64,000 nt of DNA, from NCBI GenBank assembly GCA_008508345.1, contig QNGE01000114.1:284538-348537 (forward strand), written 5' to 3'. Origin of the DNA: Paragonimus westermani. Taxonomy: Eukaryota; Platyhelminthes; Trematoda; Plagiorchiida; Troglotrematidae. Under the pieces are notes generated by a model that had not been told where the DNA came from, did no database searches, and saw nothing but the letters and a program-made list of their open reading frames with translations. A program made the position numbers and the translations under genes. This document shows positions 61,801 through 64,000 of the stretch, in pieces; positions within the stretch are counted from its first letter, which is position 1; every line of letters starts with the position of its first letter.

Positions 61801-64000
61801 GCATTACTTAGTTTGAGGTGAGCAAAGTCGAAGTTTGGTAAATAAACAAAAGTCAATCCCCCTACATTGTACCCACCCACCCCCTAAGAAAAGCTGACGT
61901 CTTGAAGAGACAGCTGGGATAAGATTAGTTTCGGAGCTGGAGGTTTCACTAGTTCTTACCACTAACACTAAACACGTGCTGAACCGTCGTAGATGCATCG
62001 ATAGTCAGTTTGGGTTGCTAACCTGCTTGGTAGGGCTAGTGCTCCAACGGAAACATCAGACGAAATGTCAATCCGTGTCATTAACCTGTGCAGTAAGAGC
62101 ACATCGAAAAGAATTGGTGGGGTGAGCGAGACAAGTGGTGAAAATATAGATTACCAAGTGTAGATTGTACCAATCAAATGCTTCATGATGCCCAGGGAAT
62201 GTCATGGGTTTTAAGAGCATTGAGCGCCGTATGCTTGCGTGACCTTAACTAAAGGTAGACGACTATCCACATGTGACCACCACGTGTTCGTTTGACTTTG
62301 CATGATCCCAATGAGCCATGTGTACTGACCAGTAGAGACCAGTAAATGTAGCAACCCATGAAAGTCTGAAGAGCGAGGCAAACCTGTGGCACGTTTGCGT
62401 TATGCTTCGGGTGAAGCCACGGGTATGCCTGTCACAGCCCTGCCAACAACTTGTTCACAAACGGACTTGGAGCGCAAATGTACGGGTGCGTACACCACCG
62501 TTCTATATTTGGACTGAAACCATCACATCACCAAGCAGTTGCTTTCCTGTTGACCAGTTTGTTTGCATTAGTTTGGAACTGATCGTACAAACGATATTTA
62601 CACTGTAACGCTCCGTGCTTGTAAAACGAACAAAGTTACCAGTTACTAACAGTACTGAAGTAAAGATAATATTGTACATTACGTAACACTTGAACACTTT
62701 CAAAAACACTAGTGAGTCTGTTGAAGCGTTATGGAAGTACGGAAGATCAAAAACGGACGTTCATTGAAAATCACATTACGTAATCACAGGAAGCTTGATA
62801 AATGTCTATCGGAACCTAAGTGATTGTGCTTGTTACAAAGTGCAGGGAGGTGTGATAGAAACAGTCATGCACCCTTCACGAAGAGCTTGCTGTGATGATG
62901 TATTCTTAACTGGTTCTGCTAAATCTTTGAACAAAAGAGTACACTGACATTTGGAGGCCGAGACCAACCAGGTTATCAATGTCGAAATGGAAAAAACTAA
63001 GAGGTAATCGGTCAACCTAACACCATACTATTTGCTAGGCTGTCCATAAAAGCCCATGCGTTAGCACTGATCAAAGGGAAACCAAGTGTTTGCAGCAGGA
63101 TGTTCAGGGGTCTTGACAGCAACATCCACCGGACAAACTGACCATGTTCTAAGCATACACTCGGTCCCCACATATCAAACATGCACTCAGCGTACAACTT
63201 GCCCGTGAACTGCTTTGCACCTCCCTAATGCTCTACGTTTTTGTTTACACGCCCGAAGTGGATGAGGTAAAATGTCGCTCTTGACAACTGGTTAAATAGT
63301 ATTTACGTTGGTTCCGATGAATACCGGTTATTAGGGCAGTTGTCGACGGCTCAGCCTGCTCACCGACAGTGAATACTCAAAGGTGGGTGCATATAGGTTA
63401 AACTCAGTTCGAACTGTCTGTGTAATACTGAAGGCCTCTAACTATTTTCCAGGCCAAGGGTATAAGTCAGAATCGACAGCCGGTGTTCACAAAATTAGGA
63501 CGGAGGATCGGAGAGAAAAGTTACGGGGACAAAAAGGTTACCGGGTCAACACTTACGTGGACTACTGATTACGGAATGTTGAAGTGCCCGTAGCCATGAA
63601 TAAATAGGTCAGTCGCCTTACAATCAGGGGACTGAGTTTCCTCCACTGATAATTTCGTCTTATCCTCGAGTAGCCATAAGGCATGGGATTACTGTGGTAA
63701 TATAAAGTACACACAACTGTATGGTGTCCATCCATCAGTCAACATAGTGTCGCTGGCTGCTATTCGTGGTTGTTTGTGTTTCAGAAATCGTTCGTATACA
63801 TTCTTCTTCGATATATAAATCAAGTACGTTGTAAAATGTATTGACCCTGCCACATCGGAAGCTTGACATCGACCTTACTTTGTCAAAGAATGTCACACTG
63901 ATTTGTCAATACACCTCCTTTATGTCTCCCATTGTAGCATGCAACCCTTCGTCGTTGTTCACAAAAATTTAGGGGTTAGGCATAGTATTCTTATCGGTCC
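58861..64000. other. No gene recognised
   Basis: The longest open frame is 109 codons at 59388-59717 (plus), and it matches nothing I know. I looked on the minus strand for the missing PRODH exons (VDAE, FNTYQ and similar motifs) and found none. The stretch at 63385-63420 resembles 26804-26840, which suggests one more dispersed repeat. Confidence 0.5.

Overview
This window looks like animal (eukaryotic) chromosomal DNA: slightly AT-rich by eye, gene-poor, with long stretches lacking open frames, spliced coding exons, microsatellites, an assembly gap and many decayed retrotransposons. There are no operons, ribosome-binding sites or CRISPR arrays. The mix of element types (Ty3/gypsy and BEL/Pao gags, an R2-like element, an RTE-like element ending in a TGA repeat, a non-LTR tail with a C2H2 finger, tRNA-headed SINEs) resembles what I recall from parasitic flatworm genomes. 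Flatworm (fluke or diphyllobothriid-type tapeworm) is my best guess, but it is an inference from recalled repeat families and not a search result.

The one confidently recognised cellular gene is proline dehydrogenase (PRODH) on the minus strand. Its last four coding exons lie at 55205-55110, 52489-52305, 51611-51523 and 50604-50420, with GT-AG borders and compatible phases 0, 2 and 1. They encode the C-terminal part of the FAD-dependent TIM barrel, including the Arg-Arg pair that binds proline, and end at a TGA. A candidate poly(A) signal lies about 590 bases downstream. I could not find the 5' exons. They may lie in the 634-base gap (55778-56411), in unrecognised sequence up to 64000, or outside the window.

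Region by region: 1-7.2 kb shows nothing I can support. At 7.25-7.9 kb is a SINE cluster with inverted copies. At 11.75-13.9 kb is a broken plus-strand Ty3/gypsy element with a non-LTR tail lying inside it. At 16.0-16.6 kb is a minus-strand transposase relic of the IS630/Tc1/mariner type. At 26.8-27.2 kb is an RTE-like tail with a GAT microsatellite, next to a SINE tail. At 30.3-32.3 kb is a broken plus-strand BEL/Pao element. At 33.3-34.9 kb is a minus-strand Ty3/gypsy gag. At 36.4-37.5 kb is a minus-strand R2-like fragment broken by only two stops. At 46.7-46.95 kb is another SINE. At 49.8-55.2 kb is the 3' part of PRODH, with a 202-codon unassigned open frame on the opposite strand of its first visible intron. 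At 54.5 kb is a tRNA-like repeat, and at 55.6-56.6 kb an RTE-like insertion with a target-site duplication around the gap. The remaining 56.6-64 kb holds GC-richer repeat-like DNA, an AT microsatellite, a duplicated repeat and otherwise featureless sequence.

PRODH is the only working gene supported here. The rest is mostly intergenic and intronic DNA shaped by old transposon insertions. I found no clear new biological system. The points most worth a second look are the intronic antisense open frame, the lightly damaged R2-like element outside any visible rDNA, and the transposase relic.
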